From positions 1 through 33,836 of the forward strand of contig QCHH01000014.1 of NCBI GenBank assembly GCA_003279585.1: DNA of 33,836 nucleotides, written 5' to 3'. The translations under genes and the position numbers were made by a program. The notes under the pieces are model-generated. The model did no database searches and was not told the DNA's origin. It worked only from the letters and a program-made list of their open reading frames with translations. This DNA comes from Prochlorococcus sp. AG-402-A08 (lineage in GTDB: Bacteria > Cyanobacteriota > Cyanobacteriia > PCC-6307 > Cyanobiaceae). Position 1 is the first letter of the stretch. Every line of letters begins with the position of its first letter. This document shows positions 1 through 7,570 of the stretch, one piece after another.

Positions 1-2806
1 TGATTCCGTTCACCGAAAGAGTGAACGCTTTGGCGTATGTTTCACCGCTACTATCCGTTGTTTGTAGGCGGATGCTGTAGGAAGATTTTGTCTCGTAATC
101 GGGAGAAGCTTTGATCTTTAGAGATGAGCCATCAATGGTAAAGGAGTTGTTATCGGTATCACCTGATCCGGAAACAAAGGAGTAGGTATGAGTATCAGAG
201 GAGTCAGGATCAGAGGATGAGAGGGTTGCAACTGTGGAAGAACTCGCAATATTTTCGTTAAAGGAAGAGGAGGAGAGACTGATATTAGATGGACTTTCAT
301 TGACTCCGTCAACAGAGACAGTGAGTGTTTGATCAGAAGTGTTCCCTGCAGAATCGGTTGCTCGAACGACAACGACATAGTCGTTATCTGAATTGGTATC
401 GGTCGGAGACTCGTAATCTGGAGCGGAGCTAAAACTTAAAGCACCGGTTGAAGTATTGATGGAGAACTTAGAAGCATCAGCTCCGCCGTTGAGAGACCAG
501 GTAACGGTTTCATTGGCAGTAAAGGTGTGGATAGCAGTTGTATTTTCATTGATGGATTTGCTGCTAGTTGAATCACCTGCACTCCCTGAAGGACCAGTGA
601 TGGATGCTGAAATAACATCAGCGGTTGTGAAGGAAAGAGAAGTTGTATCAGAGATGCCTGTATACGAATTATCTGAGGGATCATCAAAAGCGGTTGTTGG
701 AATTTGAACGTAGTACTGAGTCGAGGAGTCGAGATCAGAACTAGGGTTGATTGTGATTTGAGTAGAACCAGAGCCAGTGACTTGAGAGCTGGTGACATCA
801 ATGGATTCGACCGTTGAATTATCTGATGATTTTTTAATCAGGATATTGCCACTTTCAACATCAACTGCTTCTGAGAAGGTCAGAACAATATTGCTATCAA
901 CGGCAACAGCAGTTGCATTATCCGCAGGAGATGAACTGCTTAAGGTTGGAGAAATCTCATCTACATCACTTACAGAGACAGTGAGTGTTTGATCAGAAGT
1001 GTTCCCTGCAGAATCGGTTGCTCGAACGACAACGACATAGTCGTTATCTGAATTGGTATCGGTCGGAGACTCGTAATCTGGAGCGGAGCTAAAACTTAAA
1101 GCACCGGTTGAAGTATTGATGGAGAACTTAGAAGCATCAGCTCCGCCGTTGAGAGACCAGGTAACGGTTTCATTGGCAGTAAAGGTGTGGATAGCAGTTG
1201 TATTTTCATTGATGGATTTGCTGCTAGTTGAATCACCTGCACTCCCTGAAGGACCTGTAACACGAGCAGCCTCATCAATCGTGACTGTTGCTGAACCATC
1301 TGTAATTTGAGCAGGAACACTATCTGATCCCGATGCGGTAAGTGTTAATGAAAATGTTTCATTACTTTCAGCTAAGCTATCTTCTGTCGTTGATATTGAG
1401 AATGTTTTAGATGATTCCCCTGCAGCAAAAGAAATGGTTGTATTAATAGCGGTGTAATCTGAACCAGCTGTTGCTGTGTCATTACTAGAGACAAGATTTA
1501 AAGCCTGTGCTGTATTTGTTCCTCCAGTACGACTAATTGTGACATTTCCACTATTTCCTTCTGTAATAGTGAGATCAGATATGGAGAAGTAAGAAAGAGG
1601 GATTTCTGCTATTCCATGATGGCCAGATCCACCTTCAATTAGAGATGAGTTTGTTTGGTCATTCCATGCACCTGCTGTATCCTCCCAATTTCTATGAATG
1701 CCAACTTTAGTGGGATTTGCTTCAAGTATTATTTGTCCGCGGTTACCATTTCCTCCTGGAGCTAAATATCCCCAATTTGAATAACTAAATGTGTCGCCAT
1801 TAGTCCAAGTCCAATCAGAACCAGATTGCTTAAATCCGATCCAGTAAATATCTACGTATGGACTTGAGTGAGAATATGGAGATTTGTTGGTGTCTTTAAA
1901 AGTATTAATTAACCATTGATTTTCTTGTGCATCATTAATTGCTATTAAATGTCCACCTAAATTGACTGCATTAGCTTCTGCTGTTGACCAGGTAGGACCA
2001 TTGACAATGGTGTAATAATTATTTCCTCTAATAATTCCAGGATCATCATCATCAATCGTGACTGTCGCTGAACCATCTGTAATTTGAGCAGGGACACTAT
2101 CTGATCCCGAGGCGGTCAATGTGAGAGTAAAAGTTTCATTACTTTCAACTGAGTTATCTTCTGTTGTTGATATTGAGAATGTTTTAGATGTCTCTCCAGC
2201 CGCAAAAGAAATGGTTGTATTAATTGCAGTGTAGTCTGAGGCGGCTGTAGCTGTTCCATTACTGGAGACAAGATTTAATGTCTGGGTTGTATTTGTTCCA
2301 CCTGTACGACTAATTGTGATGTTTCCACTATTGCCTTCTGTAATTGTTAAATCAGATATGGAAAAGTAAGAAAGGGGAATTTCTGCTATACCCCTGAAAC
2401 TCCCACTTGCACTATTATTCATATCATCTAAATAGATGTATGGATTCCAATGATTAGGGTTATTAAATATCGCTAAAAATTTATTGTGATCTGAATCATT
2501 ATTATTGATATATAGACTAGATAAGGATGTATCAAAATTCTCTCCACTTGACCATTCCCAATTGCCACTTGAATTTTTTGTTGCGCCTGTCCAATAATGA
2601 TTAATTGTCCATTCAATTTCAGGACCAATATTGTCTCCTGTATATTGATATTTTGTTTGTGAGAATTCATTTCCTAGCCATGTACTTTCACTTTCATCAT
2701 TAACTGATACTAAATTTCCACCTAAATTAATCGAATTACTTTCAGCGGTACTCCAAGCATGGCCATTAACAATTTCGTAATAACTATCTCCTCTAATTAC
2801 ACCCAT
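1..2806 (-). CDS. giant modular secreted adhesin-like protein (5' part, runs off the window)
   Basis: One uninterrupted minus-strand frame runs from an ATG at 2804-2806 to base 1 with no stop, so about 935 N-terminal residues are present and the C-terminus lies outside. Modules in order: C-type-lectin-like domain (about 1-136; W-A-GG-L-N-D-E-WL pattern, without the usual disulfide cysteines), Calx-beta repeat (140-250), second lectin-like domain (255-398), second Calx-beta (398-512; TITEGNSGN start, SDYTAI), cadherin-like repeat (517-613; DYE...RATDSAGN), an SbsA-type Ig-like domain (618-733; VLTFSEAVD), and two more cadherin-like repeats (737-833, 836-930). No signal peptide is visible, as in many type I secreted RTX-like adhesins, and no Shine-Dalgarno is evident. 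Calcium binding by the Calx-beta and cadherin modules and a role in surface attachment or predator/phage interaction are inferred from family knowledge. Confidence 0.9.
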   Translation of the reverse strand, partial: MGVIRGDSYYEIVNGHAWSTAESNSINLGGNLVSVNDESESTWLGNEFSQTKYQYTGDNIGPEIEWTINHYWTGATKNSSGNWEWSSGENFDTSLSSLYINNNDSDHNKFLAIFNNPNHWNPYIYLDDMNNSASGSFRGIAEIPLSYFSISDLTITEGNSGNITISRTGGTNTTQTLNLVSSNGTATAASDYTAINTTISFAAGETSKTFSISTTEDNSVESNETFTLTLTASGSDSVPAQITDGSATVTIDDDDPGIIRGNNYYTIVNGPTWSTAEANAVNLGGHLIAINDAQENQWLINTFKDTNKSPYSHSSPYVDIYWIGFKQSGSDWTWTNGDTFSYSNWGYLAPGGNGNRGQIILEANPTKVGIHRNWEDTAGAWNDQTNSSLIEGGSGHHGIAEIPLSYFSISDLTITEGNSGNVTISRTGGTNTAQALNLVSSNDTATAGSDYTAINTTISFAAGESSKTFSISTTEDSLAESNETFSLTLTASGSDSVPAQITDGSATVTIDEAARVTGPSGSAGDSTSSKSINENTTAIHTFTANETVTWSLNGGADASKFSINTSTGALSFSSAPDYESPTDTNSDNDYVVVVRATDSAGNTSDQTLTVSVSDVDEISPTLSSSSPADNATAVAVDSNIVLTFSEAVDVESGNILIKKSSDNSTVESIDVTSSQVTGSGSTQITINPSSDLDSSTQYYVQIPTTAFDDPSDNSYTGISDTTSLSFTTADVISASITGPSGSAGDSTSSKSINENTTAIHTFTANETVTWSLNGGADASKFSINTSTGALSFSSAPDYESPTDTNSDNDYVVVVRATDSAGNTSDQTLTVSVDGVNESPSNISLSSSSFNENIASSSTVATLSSSDPDSSDTHTYSFVSGSGDTDNNSFTIDGSSLKIKASPDYETKSSYSIRLQTTDSSGETYAKAFTLSVNGI
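312..595. repeat. 284-bp perfect direct repeat, copy 1 (inside adhesin gene)
   Basis: Bases 312-595 are identical, as far as I can read them, to 972-1255, offset exactly 660. The block encodes one whole cadherin-like repeat. Absence of even silent differences points to very recent duplication or gene conversion. Confidence 0.95.
972..1255. repeat. 284-bp perfect direct repeat, copy 2 (inside adhesin gene)
   Basis: Second copy of the 284-bp block at 312-595. The two copies bracket the SbsA-like Ig domain, so unequal recombination between them would delete or duplicate one Ig plus one cadherin module, 660 bp, without breaking the frame. Confidence 0.95.
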
Positions 2807-3015
2807 GAATTTAGTCCCGTAATAATAAAAAAATATTTATGAAGTAGAGAAAATGTACCTTTTTTTTGTACTAAAAAACCTGATTGTGTTGCCTTTAGCG
2901 TGATTGCAGCACACAAAGTGATGCACTTTCCTTGATACTAAAAAATCATTCTTAATTGTACTAGATCATCTAGCTCTTGTACTTTCTAAGAGATCAACAG
3001 TTGCTGATTCTGAAT

Positions 3016-3219
3016 CTAACGTGACCCTATCAATCTAAGACTTTCCTCTGCTGGCTGGATCTTTCTACCTTTAGCAAGGATCTCAGTGGACTCATCCGCT
3101 CTGAAATGAAAGTAATGCTCTTGGATATATTTCATGCTCGTATCTGTGTTGGCTGCAACTGTTGGGAGTGGAACGCCAGCTGATAAACGAATGGTGATAT
3201 AGATCTGGTGAACTCTTAG
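3016..3219 (-). pseudogene. C-terminal remnant of a tyrosine recombinase (integrase)
   Basis: A minus-strand frame ending at TAG 3016-3018 reads HQIYITIRLSAGVPLP, then VAANTDTSMKYIQEHYFHFR and ADESTEILAKGRK. This matches the C-terminal end of phage/island tyrosine recombinases: a degraded RH box, the GV-LP-VA-NTDTS helix, and the catalytic tyrosine in EHYFH. The N-terminal two-thirds and any start codon are missing; upstream the sequence passes directly into the end of an unrelated gene in another frame (stop at 3216). I infer a dead fragment left by an integrative element. The assignment is from motif recognition, not a search. Confidence 0.65.
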
Positions 3220-3806
3220 AAAGAGAAAAAATCTTCTTTTTGTCTTAGCTGAACTCGTGAAAAATTATTATTTTTGGAACTATTTTTAGTTGCTAAAAGC
3301 GAATCAAAATAACTGATCTTTTTTATTTTAGTCTGAGATTGATTTGATGATTGTATGTTAGCCATTGATAATAAAGATTTTGTGGATTGATTCTCTGTCT
3401 TGATATTGATCTGACTAGTGTTTACTCCTTTATATATATTTTGGATAGATTGGATCCTCAAAAGACTAGATCCTCCTATGGCTATAACGGCCAAACTACC
3501 AATCCCCCAAAATTTCGAAGGTGGTAAGAAATTTAGTTTTTTAATATTTGGCTTTTCTGATTTTTCGTGATTTACTGTTGCTGGCGCAAAAGTTACTTGA
3601 TCTTCTATCTTTTCTTTTACTAATTCAAGATGTGAATTATCGTCTACCTTTTCAACAAAGTGATTTGTTTGATTGTCTAGGATGTTCTGAAAGAAATAAC
3701 CTATTAATGCAAATATAATTAATAGACAGAGTATTAATATTGCATCTGTAGGAATTGAAATTGTACTAGCGTCGGTTAACTCAAGCTCAGTGATTCCAAT
3801 GGGCAT
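3216..3806 (-). CDS. hypothetical membrane protein, 196 aa
   Basis: Not recognised. Residues about 20-45 form one hydrophobic helix (AILILCLLIIFALIGYFF) and a second hydrophobic stretch lies near residues 102-115 (FWGIGSLAVIAIGGSSLL). Between them is a charged, glutamate- and lysine-rich linker; the C-terminal part is Ser/Asn/Gln/Lys-rich. The ATG at 3804-3806 gives the short N-terminus MPIGITELELTD. The gene ends exactly where the integrase remnant begins, suggesting an insertion or deletion junction there. It lies between the integrase scar and a run of leftward small genes. Membrane location is predicted from hydrophobicity only. Confidence 0.65.
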   Translation of the reverse strand: MPIGITELELTDASTISIPTDAILILCLLIIFALIGYFFQNILDNQTNHFVEKVDDNSHLELVKEKIEDQVTFAPATVNHEKSEKPNIKKLNFLPPSKFWGIGSLAVIAIGGSSLLRIQSIQNIYKGVNTSQINIKTENQSTKSLLSMANIQSSNQSQTKIKKISYFDSLLATKNSSKNNNFSRVQLRQKEDFFSF

Positions 3807-3999
3807 TTAAACTCTATAACTCTATATATTAAAACTACCCTCAAAAAATATAGCTAGACTTCTTTACTTATCTATTTAATTTCTATGACGTAAGCCATAC
3901 CAGATAATATTCTTTTCTGAGTGAATGACTACCTTTTAACTTGACTATTCGCACCCTCTCTCCTACTGAAAAGTCTTGCTTCGACTAATAGATCAGCAA

Positions 4000-4332
4000 T
4001 TAGTTTGCCCTTATTACCTTAATTTGATTACCAGCTTCACTTAATTTCATCAACTCCTTTTCAGCTTCATCAGTAAACGTTTCGACTCTTCTTGCGTAAA
4101 CAGCATCTGCATTGAAGTCTTCGATCATTTCATAACCAAAGAACTCCAATAATTCCTCTGTATTCTTAAAACATCTATCACTCCACTCATAATTCTTGTT
4201 CCCCTTCGCATTTTCATACTCATAGCACTCATAAAAATAAACAGTTCTATATCGCGCTACTAATGCAAACTCCTTTTGTTCTTTTTTTGGGAGTTTGTCG
4301 TAAATCATCCAACCGATTACTAAGACTGGCAT
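4000..4332 (-). CDS. hypothetical protein, 110 aa
   Basis: Not recognised. Aromatic and acidic, with YRTVYFYECYEYENAKGN near residues 28-45 and a lysine/glutamate-rich C-terminal helix. The ATG at 4332 overlaps the end of the upstream gene (stop at 4320) by 13 bases, which supports translational coupling; an internal ATG at residue 9 (MIYDKLPKKEQ) would remove the overlap and is an alternative start. It is the last gene of a leftward cluster that begins with the 47-aa gene at 4743-4886. Confidence 0.6.
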   Translation of the reverse strand: MPVLVIGWMIYDKLPKKEQKEFALVARYRTVYFYECYEYENAKGNKNYEWSDRCFKNTEELLEFFGYEMIEDFNADAVYARRVETFTDEAEKELMKLSEAGNQIKVIRAN

Positions 4333-4556
4333 GTGTCTACATCCTCAACTTTTTTATTCCACTCACGAAAACTTGAACTGCAACTGGGTGAAGGTTGTTC
4401 TCGAATGCTTTTTAACTTTTTCCATCTTGTGTAGAGAACGCCAACCAACCAACTATCAGTTAATGACTTTGTACTATGTTTTAATAGGTTCTCTTGCTTC
4501 TTATTAAACTTGACTGAATCAAGAATTTCTTGTTCCCAACCTATTTTTTCAGTCAT
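4320..4556 (-). CDS. hypothetical protein, 78 aa
   Basis: Not recognised. Basic, lysine-rich, soluble-looking. The start ATG (4554-4556) overlaps the TGA of the upstream small gene in an ATGA arrangement, and its own end overlaps the next gene, so it sits in a tightly coupled leftward cluster. A plus-strand ORF over the same bases is treated as a shadow because the cluster organisation favours the minus strand. The C-terminal serine-rich end (SPSCSSSFREW) is atypical and may reflect drift. Confidence 0.5.
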   Translation of the reverse strand: MTEKIGWEQEILDSVKFNKKQENLLKHSTKSLTDSWLVGVLYTRWKKLKSIREQPSPSCSSSFREWNKKVEDVDTCQS

Positions 4557-4730
4557 TGACTTTTGCCCTCAACTTGTAGAAAGTCTCTTCACATTGATAG
4601 GGATTACCCTCGTACTCATCTGGGAAAGATTTCATCCAAGTAGGAATTTCCATCGTCACTGGATGACCACCTTTGATGTGAAAGACAACCTCTTTGTTTT
4701 TTCGTCTATTAAATAAGGAGTAAGACTCAT
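4553..4730 (-). pseudogene. small conserved-looking gene, apparently frameshifted (about 55-59 codons)
   Basis: On the minus strand one frame reads NRRKNKEVVFHIKGGHPVTM then EIPTWMKSFPDEYEGNPYQC and EETFYKLRAKVND, ending in a TGA that forms an ATGA overlap with the next gene. That protein-like frame has no start codon; an in-frame stop lies just before it. The nearest ATG (4728-4730) opens a different frame (MSLTPYLIDEK...) that stops after 24 codons. The simplest reading is a one-base indel near 4705-4715 joining the ATG frame to the longer one. Alternatives are a sequencing error, or a non-ATG start. Function unknown. Confidence 0.5.
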
Positions 4731-4742
4731 ATTGCTACCTAT

Positions 4743-4886
4743 TCATTTTATCAATACCTTCCTATTAACTAATCTGCAAAAGGGATTTCTTGATTTTGCT
4801 ACCTTATCAGCATCCTCAAATTTGTCTACGTGAACTATTTCTTTGATGACCATCCCTCCAACGAAACAAGAAACTTCCACTTTCAT
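4743..4886 (-). CDS. small hypothetical protein, 47 aa
   Basis: Short minus-strand ORF beginning MKVEVSCFVGGMVIKEIVHV and ending NRKVLIK. The ATG (4884-4886) is preceded by GAGGAGG about 8 bases upstream, one of the clearest Shine-Dalgarno sites in the window, which is the main reason to call it. It appears to lead the leftward cluster down to 4000. A mix of beta-like hydrophobics followed by a charged helix; no membrane segment. I do not recognise a function, though the sequence has the look of a conserved picocyanobacterial small protein. Confidence 0.6.
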   Translation of the reverse strand: MKVEVSCFVGGMVIKEIVHVDKFEDADKVAKSRNPFCRLVNRKVLIK

Positions 4887-5209
4887 TGTTGACCTCCTCT
4901 CATTTGGAAATGAAGAGTTCATTTTAATTTATATATTCATCAAAACTCACTCTCGTACTTCAAGCAACAGATATAGTTTACCCTTCCTCAGATTCCCTTT
5001 TATTTATTTCTAACGAATGATTTTGTAATGTATTTATAAATCATTTTGCTATCAGTGACTGACCTTAATTTTCCACAATAAATCGCTGCTTATGTGTATT
5101 TTATAGTTCTTCAATATTTGAAGATTTTAAGTCCAAGATATCCGTGCCTTAATTGCGAATAATGTATTCTCATTGGTTTCAAAAGAATGATAAGGAAGAG
5201 ATTCATTCT
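4887..5209. other. intergenic region with no gene seen
   Basis: AT-rich sequence between the leftward cluster and the 5210-5300 relic. I see no ORF with protein-like composition, no clear terminator and no repeat beyond short A/T runs. Confidence 0.5.
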
Positions 5210-5300
5210 TTACTTCTTGATCCTCTCATACTAATTTGAATACCCTTCATTGCGTAGTAGATCATATTTCGATGCATGGTCAGCGATTGAACTCTTTCAT
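5210..5300 (-). pseudogene. relic of a very small gene (frameshift plus internal stop)
   Basis: On the minus strand an ATG at 5298-5300 starts MKEFNR and stops. One base out of frame the sequence continues DHASKYDLLRNEGYSN, a TAG, then YERIKK and TAA. Read through the shift and stop it gives a coherent charged helical small protein of about 30 residues. I infer a decayed small gene; with so short a stretch chance is possible. Confidence 0.3.
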
Positions 5301-5361
5301 CTCTATGACTAAAGATGGGCTTAGTTTTTTAAGTACCATCTTTTTCTTTTTTGCTTTTGCC

Positions 5362-5571
5362 TCAGACTTTCACTTCATCTAGTTCTGGAAAAAGCATGTT
5401 GATATAGGCCATTATTATCACAACTAATGGAGGCATATTCGTTTTATCTTCTTTTGTGAGTCGCTTTATCTCTGCTAGGAAACCCTTAGCTTCTTGCTCG
5501 CTAATTTCGTATTCTGAGTTCTTTTCTACTTGTTCAACGAGCGATTGGAGTTGATTAGCAGAATCCATCAT
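5362..5571 (-). CDS. hypothetical protein, 69 aa
   Basis: Not recognised. The first 45 residues are charged and helix-forming (VEQVEKNSEYEISEQEAK), followed by a short hydrophobic stretch (MPPLVVIIMAYINMLFPEL, about residues 46-64) that is either an amphipathic/buried helix or a weak membrane anchor. Begins with two consecutive ATG codons, so the start could be either. Stands alone between intergenic stretches; no operon partner. Confidence 0.55.
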   Translation of the reverse strand: MMDSANQLQSLVEQVEKNSEYEISEQEAKGFLAEIKRLTKEDKTNMPPLVVIIMAYINMLFPELDEVKV

Positions 5572-5760
5572 TAATTTATTGTTCTATACCAATAAAACGA
5601 ATGAGATATTTGACTACAAGTATAGATTAAGAAAACTTATCATCTCTAAATGTCAGGATTTAGGATTGGGAAGTTTGGGATGCATTATTCTTAGAATACA
5701 CTTTATTTCGTTGGATGGTATCTCCAGTTAAGTATTAATCCTTAGATTCATTTGACTTAT

Positions 5761-6249
5761 TTATCCAGCCAATCTAAGTGAGCTCATTTCTAAAGGATTC
5801 TGCTTTCTTGGTTTTTTTATTTCATCTTGAGAGAATAACCCGAATGAATCAGTATTGGTGACTTCTGGACATTTTTTATTAGGACCACATACAAATAAAT
5901 ATGTTTCACCATTAATACTTGCATCTGGAAGCTTTATACAAATAGCTCCAAAGTTCTTCTCAAGCAATGTCCATATTTTTTTTTTATCTATACATTCTTG
6001 AAAGAGATTGTTGAGTTTATTTTCACTACTAACCCCTTTCATATTTAGAGTAAAATAACGATTAATAAAATTCTCCTTAGCATCAGTTTCAGATTCTTTG
6101 CTAAGTATACGTGCCATGTAATGGCAGTCATCTAGAACATATTCTTGACTATCTAATTTAGATAGTACCCATCCAATATCTTTTTCACTAACCCCTCTTT
6201 TACTAAGAATAAATTCGAAGGCTTGTTCTTGAGTAGGACCCTTCCCCAT
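5761..6249 (-). CDS. unnamed family protein, 162 aa (paralogue of the gene at 18479-18904)
   Basis: Function not recognised. It aligns by eye along most of its length with the 141-aa protein at 18479-18904: an N-terminal helical part ending in a conserved -ILSK/-IIAK segment, then NLFQECIDKKKIWTLLEKNF against EIFDQCIDWSEFWRLLVIKK, then a C-terminal beta part with CIKL and a Y/F-hydrophobic-GPN motif. The C-terminal 30 residues are not shared. The N-terminus (QEQAFEFILSKRGVSEKDI) resembles small helical modules found in Prochlorococcus short proteins. No signal peptide or membrane helix, so probably cytoplasmic. Two diverged members in one island suggest a lineage-specific expanded family. Confidence 0.75.
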   Translation of the reverse strand: MGKGPTQEQAFEFILSKRGVSEKDIGWVLSKLDSQEYVLDDCHYMARILSKESETDAKENFINRYFTLNMKGVSSENKLNNLFQECIDKKKIWTLLEKNFGAICIKLPDASINGETYLFVCGPNKKCPEVTNTDSFGLFSQDEIKKPRKQNPLEMSSLRLAG

Positions 6250-6723
6250 CTAAAAGGCTCCATAAATTTGTAATTGATTATGACATATCAAACTAATATT
6301 TGTATCTTTCCTGTCTCCTTACTCAATAGGTTATACGTCTTCAAAAAGTTTTTTCAAAAATGTCAAGAGCTTTTAGACAGCTGTTTCTATGCGTAGTTAA
6401 AAAAGTCTTTTATGCTGGACACCTTGGCTATAATTAGCTACTGCTTCTTGTCCTCAAAGCATTCTTGAAGAACTAGGAATTAAAAACTGTTGCCTATCTA
6501 GACATGTAAAGTAGGTGCTTTCAATTAGACTTATGGCGTTCAAGAGCTTTGTTTTTGCTTGATTGTGAAGTCAAATAACTCTTGATGGAGGAGAACCTAT
6601 GAAATTTTTGAACGTCATTTAGTTGCTTTCATAGATGGAATGAACTGTAGGTAAAATGTGCATAAAGCAGTCAGAGAACTTTATCGTTTGTGTGATTAAA
6701 CTATGTACCTATTTACAAATTAG
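6250..6723. other. intergenic region, 474 bp
   Basis: Divergent spacer between the leftward gene at 5761-6249 and the rightward small-gene run starting at 6724; promoters for both must lie here but I cannot place them with confidence. Short protein-like fragments occur near 6595-6650 (reading YEIFERHLVAFIDGMN) without a usable start, possibly gene debris. Confidence 0.45.
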
Positions 6724-6819
6724 ATGAAAAACCTTTCTAAAGTTATTGCAATTAGTATCGTTGCGATTTTTATCCTTTCTGCTTTTGCAGGATTGTTTGG
6801 CACACTTTTTACCAGCTAA
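6724..6819 (+). CDS. 31-aa single-helix membrane peptide
   Basis: ATG 6724 to TAA 6819. The product begins MKNLSKVIAISIVAIFILSA and is almost entirely one transmembrane helix ending in GLFGTLFTS. Lies 11 bases before the next gene and reads in the same direction, as first member of a run of tiny genes to 7735. No strong Shine-Dalgarno. It could be a small regulatory or complex-associated membrane peptide; that is speculation. Such short ORFs can occur by chance, so confidence is moderate. Confidence 0.45.
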   Translation: MKNLSKVIAISIVAIFILSAFAGLFGTLFTS

Positions 6820-6830
6820 TCAATTTTCTC

Positions 6831-7004
6831 ATGACTTATAAAATCATCAGACATGATAAAGAATCTGATGATATTACTGAGCAATCATTTGATAGCTATG
6901 ACGAGGCTTACGATTTATTAGAGGAAATATATTCAGATGTTTGTTGTTCTGATGCTGATTATGGGGAACGTCCCTATTATGAAATTATTGAGGTAGAAGA
7001 ATGA
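6831..7004 (+). CDS. small acidic hypothetical protein, 57 aa
   Basis: ATG 6831 to TGA 7002-7004. The protein begins MTYKIIRHDKESDDITEQSF and ends PYYEIIEVEE; strongly acidic, with an alternating pattern suggesting a small alpha/beta fold, and a CC pair in the middle (SDVCCSDADYGER). Its TGA overlaps the ATG of the next gene (ATGA at 7001-7004), a sign of coupled translation. Not assigned to a named family. Composition and coupling make it a convincing real gene. Confidence 0.65.
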   Translation: MTYKIIRHDKESDDITEQSFDSYDEAYDLLEEIYSDVCCSDADYGERPYYEIIEVEE

Positions 7005-7142
7005 AACTTATAGAAAGTCATAAGCGGCTGATTTCTTGGTATCAAAATAAGCTGGGACTCAGTGAATATGGAATGCTTTGGCTTGTTTTTTTTGAAAGGA
7101 GTTTTTGTTGCTCTGGTATTTGCAAGACTAATTTTACATTAG
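7001..7142 (+). pseudogene. small membrane protein gene split by a poly-T frameshift
   Basis: ATG 7001 overlaps the previous stop (ATGA). As written it reads MKLIESHKRLISWYQNKLGL then SEYGMLWLVFFERSFCC, ending out of frame at 7147-7149 inside the next gene. If one T is dropped from the 8-T run at 7086-7093 it instead continues LVFLKGVFVALVFARLILH, a normal transmembrane helix, and stops at TAG 7140-7142, exactly adjacent to the next ATG (7143). The corrected 46-codon product is far more protein-like. The shift may be a true mutation, a homopolymer sequencing error, or transcriptional slippage restoring the frame. Confidence 0.6.
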
Positions 7143-7349
7143 ATGTTTGATCAAGAAGCTCTGTTTGAATATCTAAGTTCACCAGAGGGAATTAATAAAA
7201 TTATTGTTGGAATTATTCTATTGGGAGCTATTAATGCAATCTTTATCACTTATAGCCTTAGGAGTACTTATGGAGCTATAAAAAAAGAAAGAGAAAAACT
7301 AAAAATTCAACAAGCTAAAATTGATCAATTATCTCCTAAAGAGGAATAG
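7143..7349 (+). CDS. small membrane protein with C-terminal coiled coil, 68 aa
   Basis: One transmembrane helix (about residues 18-38, KIIVGIILLGAINAIFITYS) followed by a lysine/glutamate/glutamine-rich coiled coil (AIKKEREKLKIQQAKIDQL). Its ATG abuts the TAG that ends the repaired reading of the preceding gene, and it is followed 5 bases later by the next gene, so the four or five small genes from 6724 probably form one transcript. No named family recognised. The helical tail most likely faces the cytoplasm by the positive-inside rule. Confidence 0.65.
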   Translation: MFDQEALFEYLSSPEGINKIIVGIILLGAINAIFITYSLRSTYGAIKKEREKLKIQQAKIDQLSPKEE

Positions 7350-7354
7350 AATAG

Positions 7355-7540
7355 ATGTCTCTTTTCAAACTATGGACTAAAGCATCGAGGGGTAGACGAC
7401 TCAATCTTAAACGCGTCATTTTTTTTCCACTAATTGTTTATGCAGTGTATCTTTTGATGGATAGTTTTATGCCTTTATTTATGCTTGGATTTGTAGTATG
7501 GTTGTTGTATAACTGGACGGGGAAAAGGAGATTTTGGTGA
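7355..7540 (+). CDS. small basic membrane protein, 61 aa
   Basis: Begins MSLFKLWTKASRGRRLNLKR, a basic N-terminus, followed by two closely spaced hydrophobic segments (VIFFPLIVYAVYLLMDSF and MPLFMLGFVVWLLYNW) that look like a helical hairpin in the membrane. Starts 5 bases after the preceding stop. Ends with the basic GKRRFW. Not recognised. Co-transcription with its neighbours and a shared membrane location suggest they act together, but nothing indicates in what. Confidence 0.6.
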   Translation: MSLFKLWTKASRGRRLNLKRVIFFPLIVYAVYLLMDSFMPLFMLGFVVWLLYNWTGKRRFW

Positions 7541-7570
7541 TAAATAAATTGCATTCAGAGGAATGAATAA

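Noticed and set aside
456-1310. Several ORFs of 60-120 codons on both strands
   Set aside because: Shadows of the adhesin frame; the duplicated ones simply follow the 284-bp repeat.
4510-4716. 68-codon plus-strand ORF
   Set aside because: Antisense to a coupled minus-strand operon with ATGA overlaps; those give better products.
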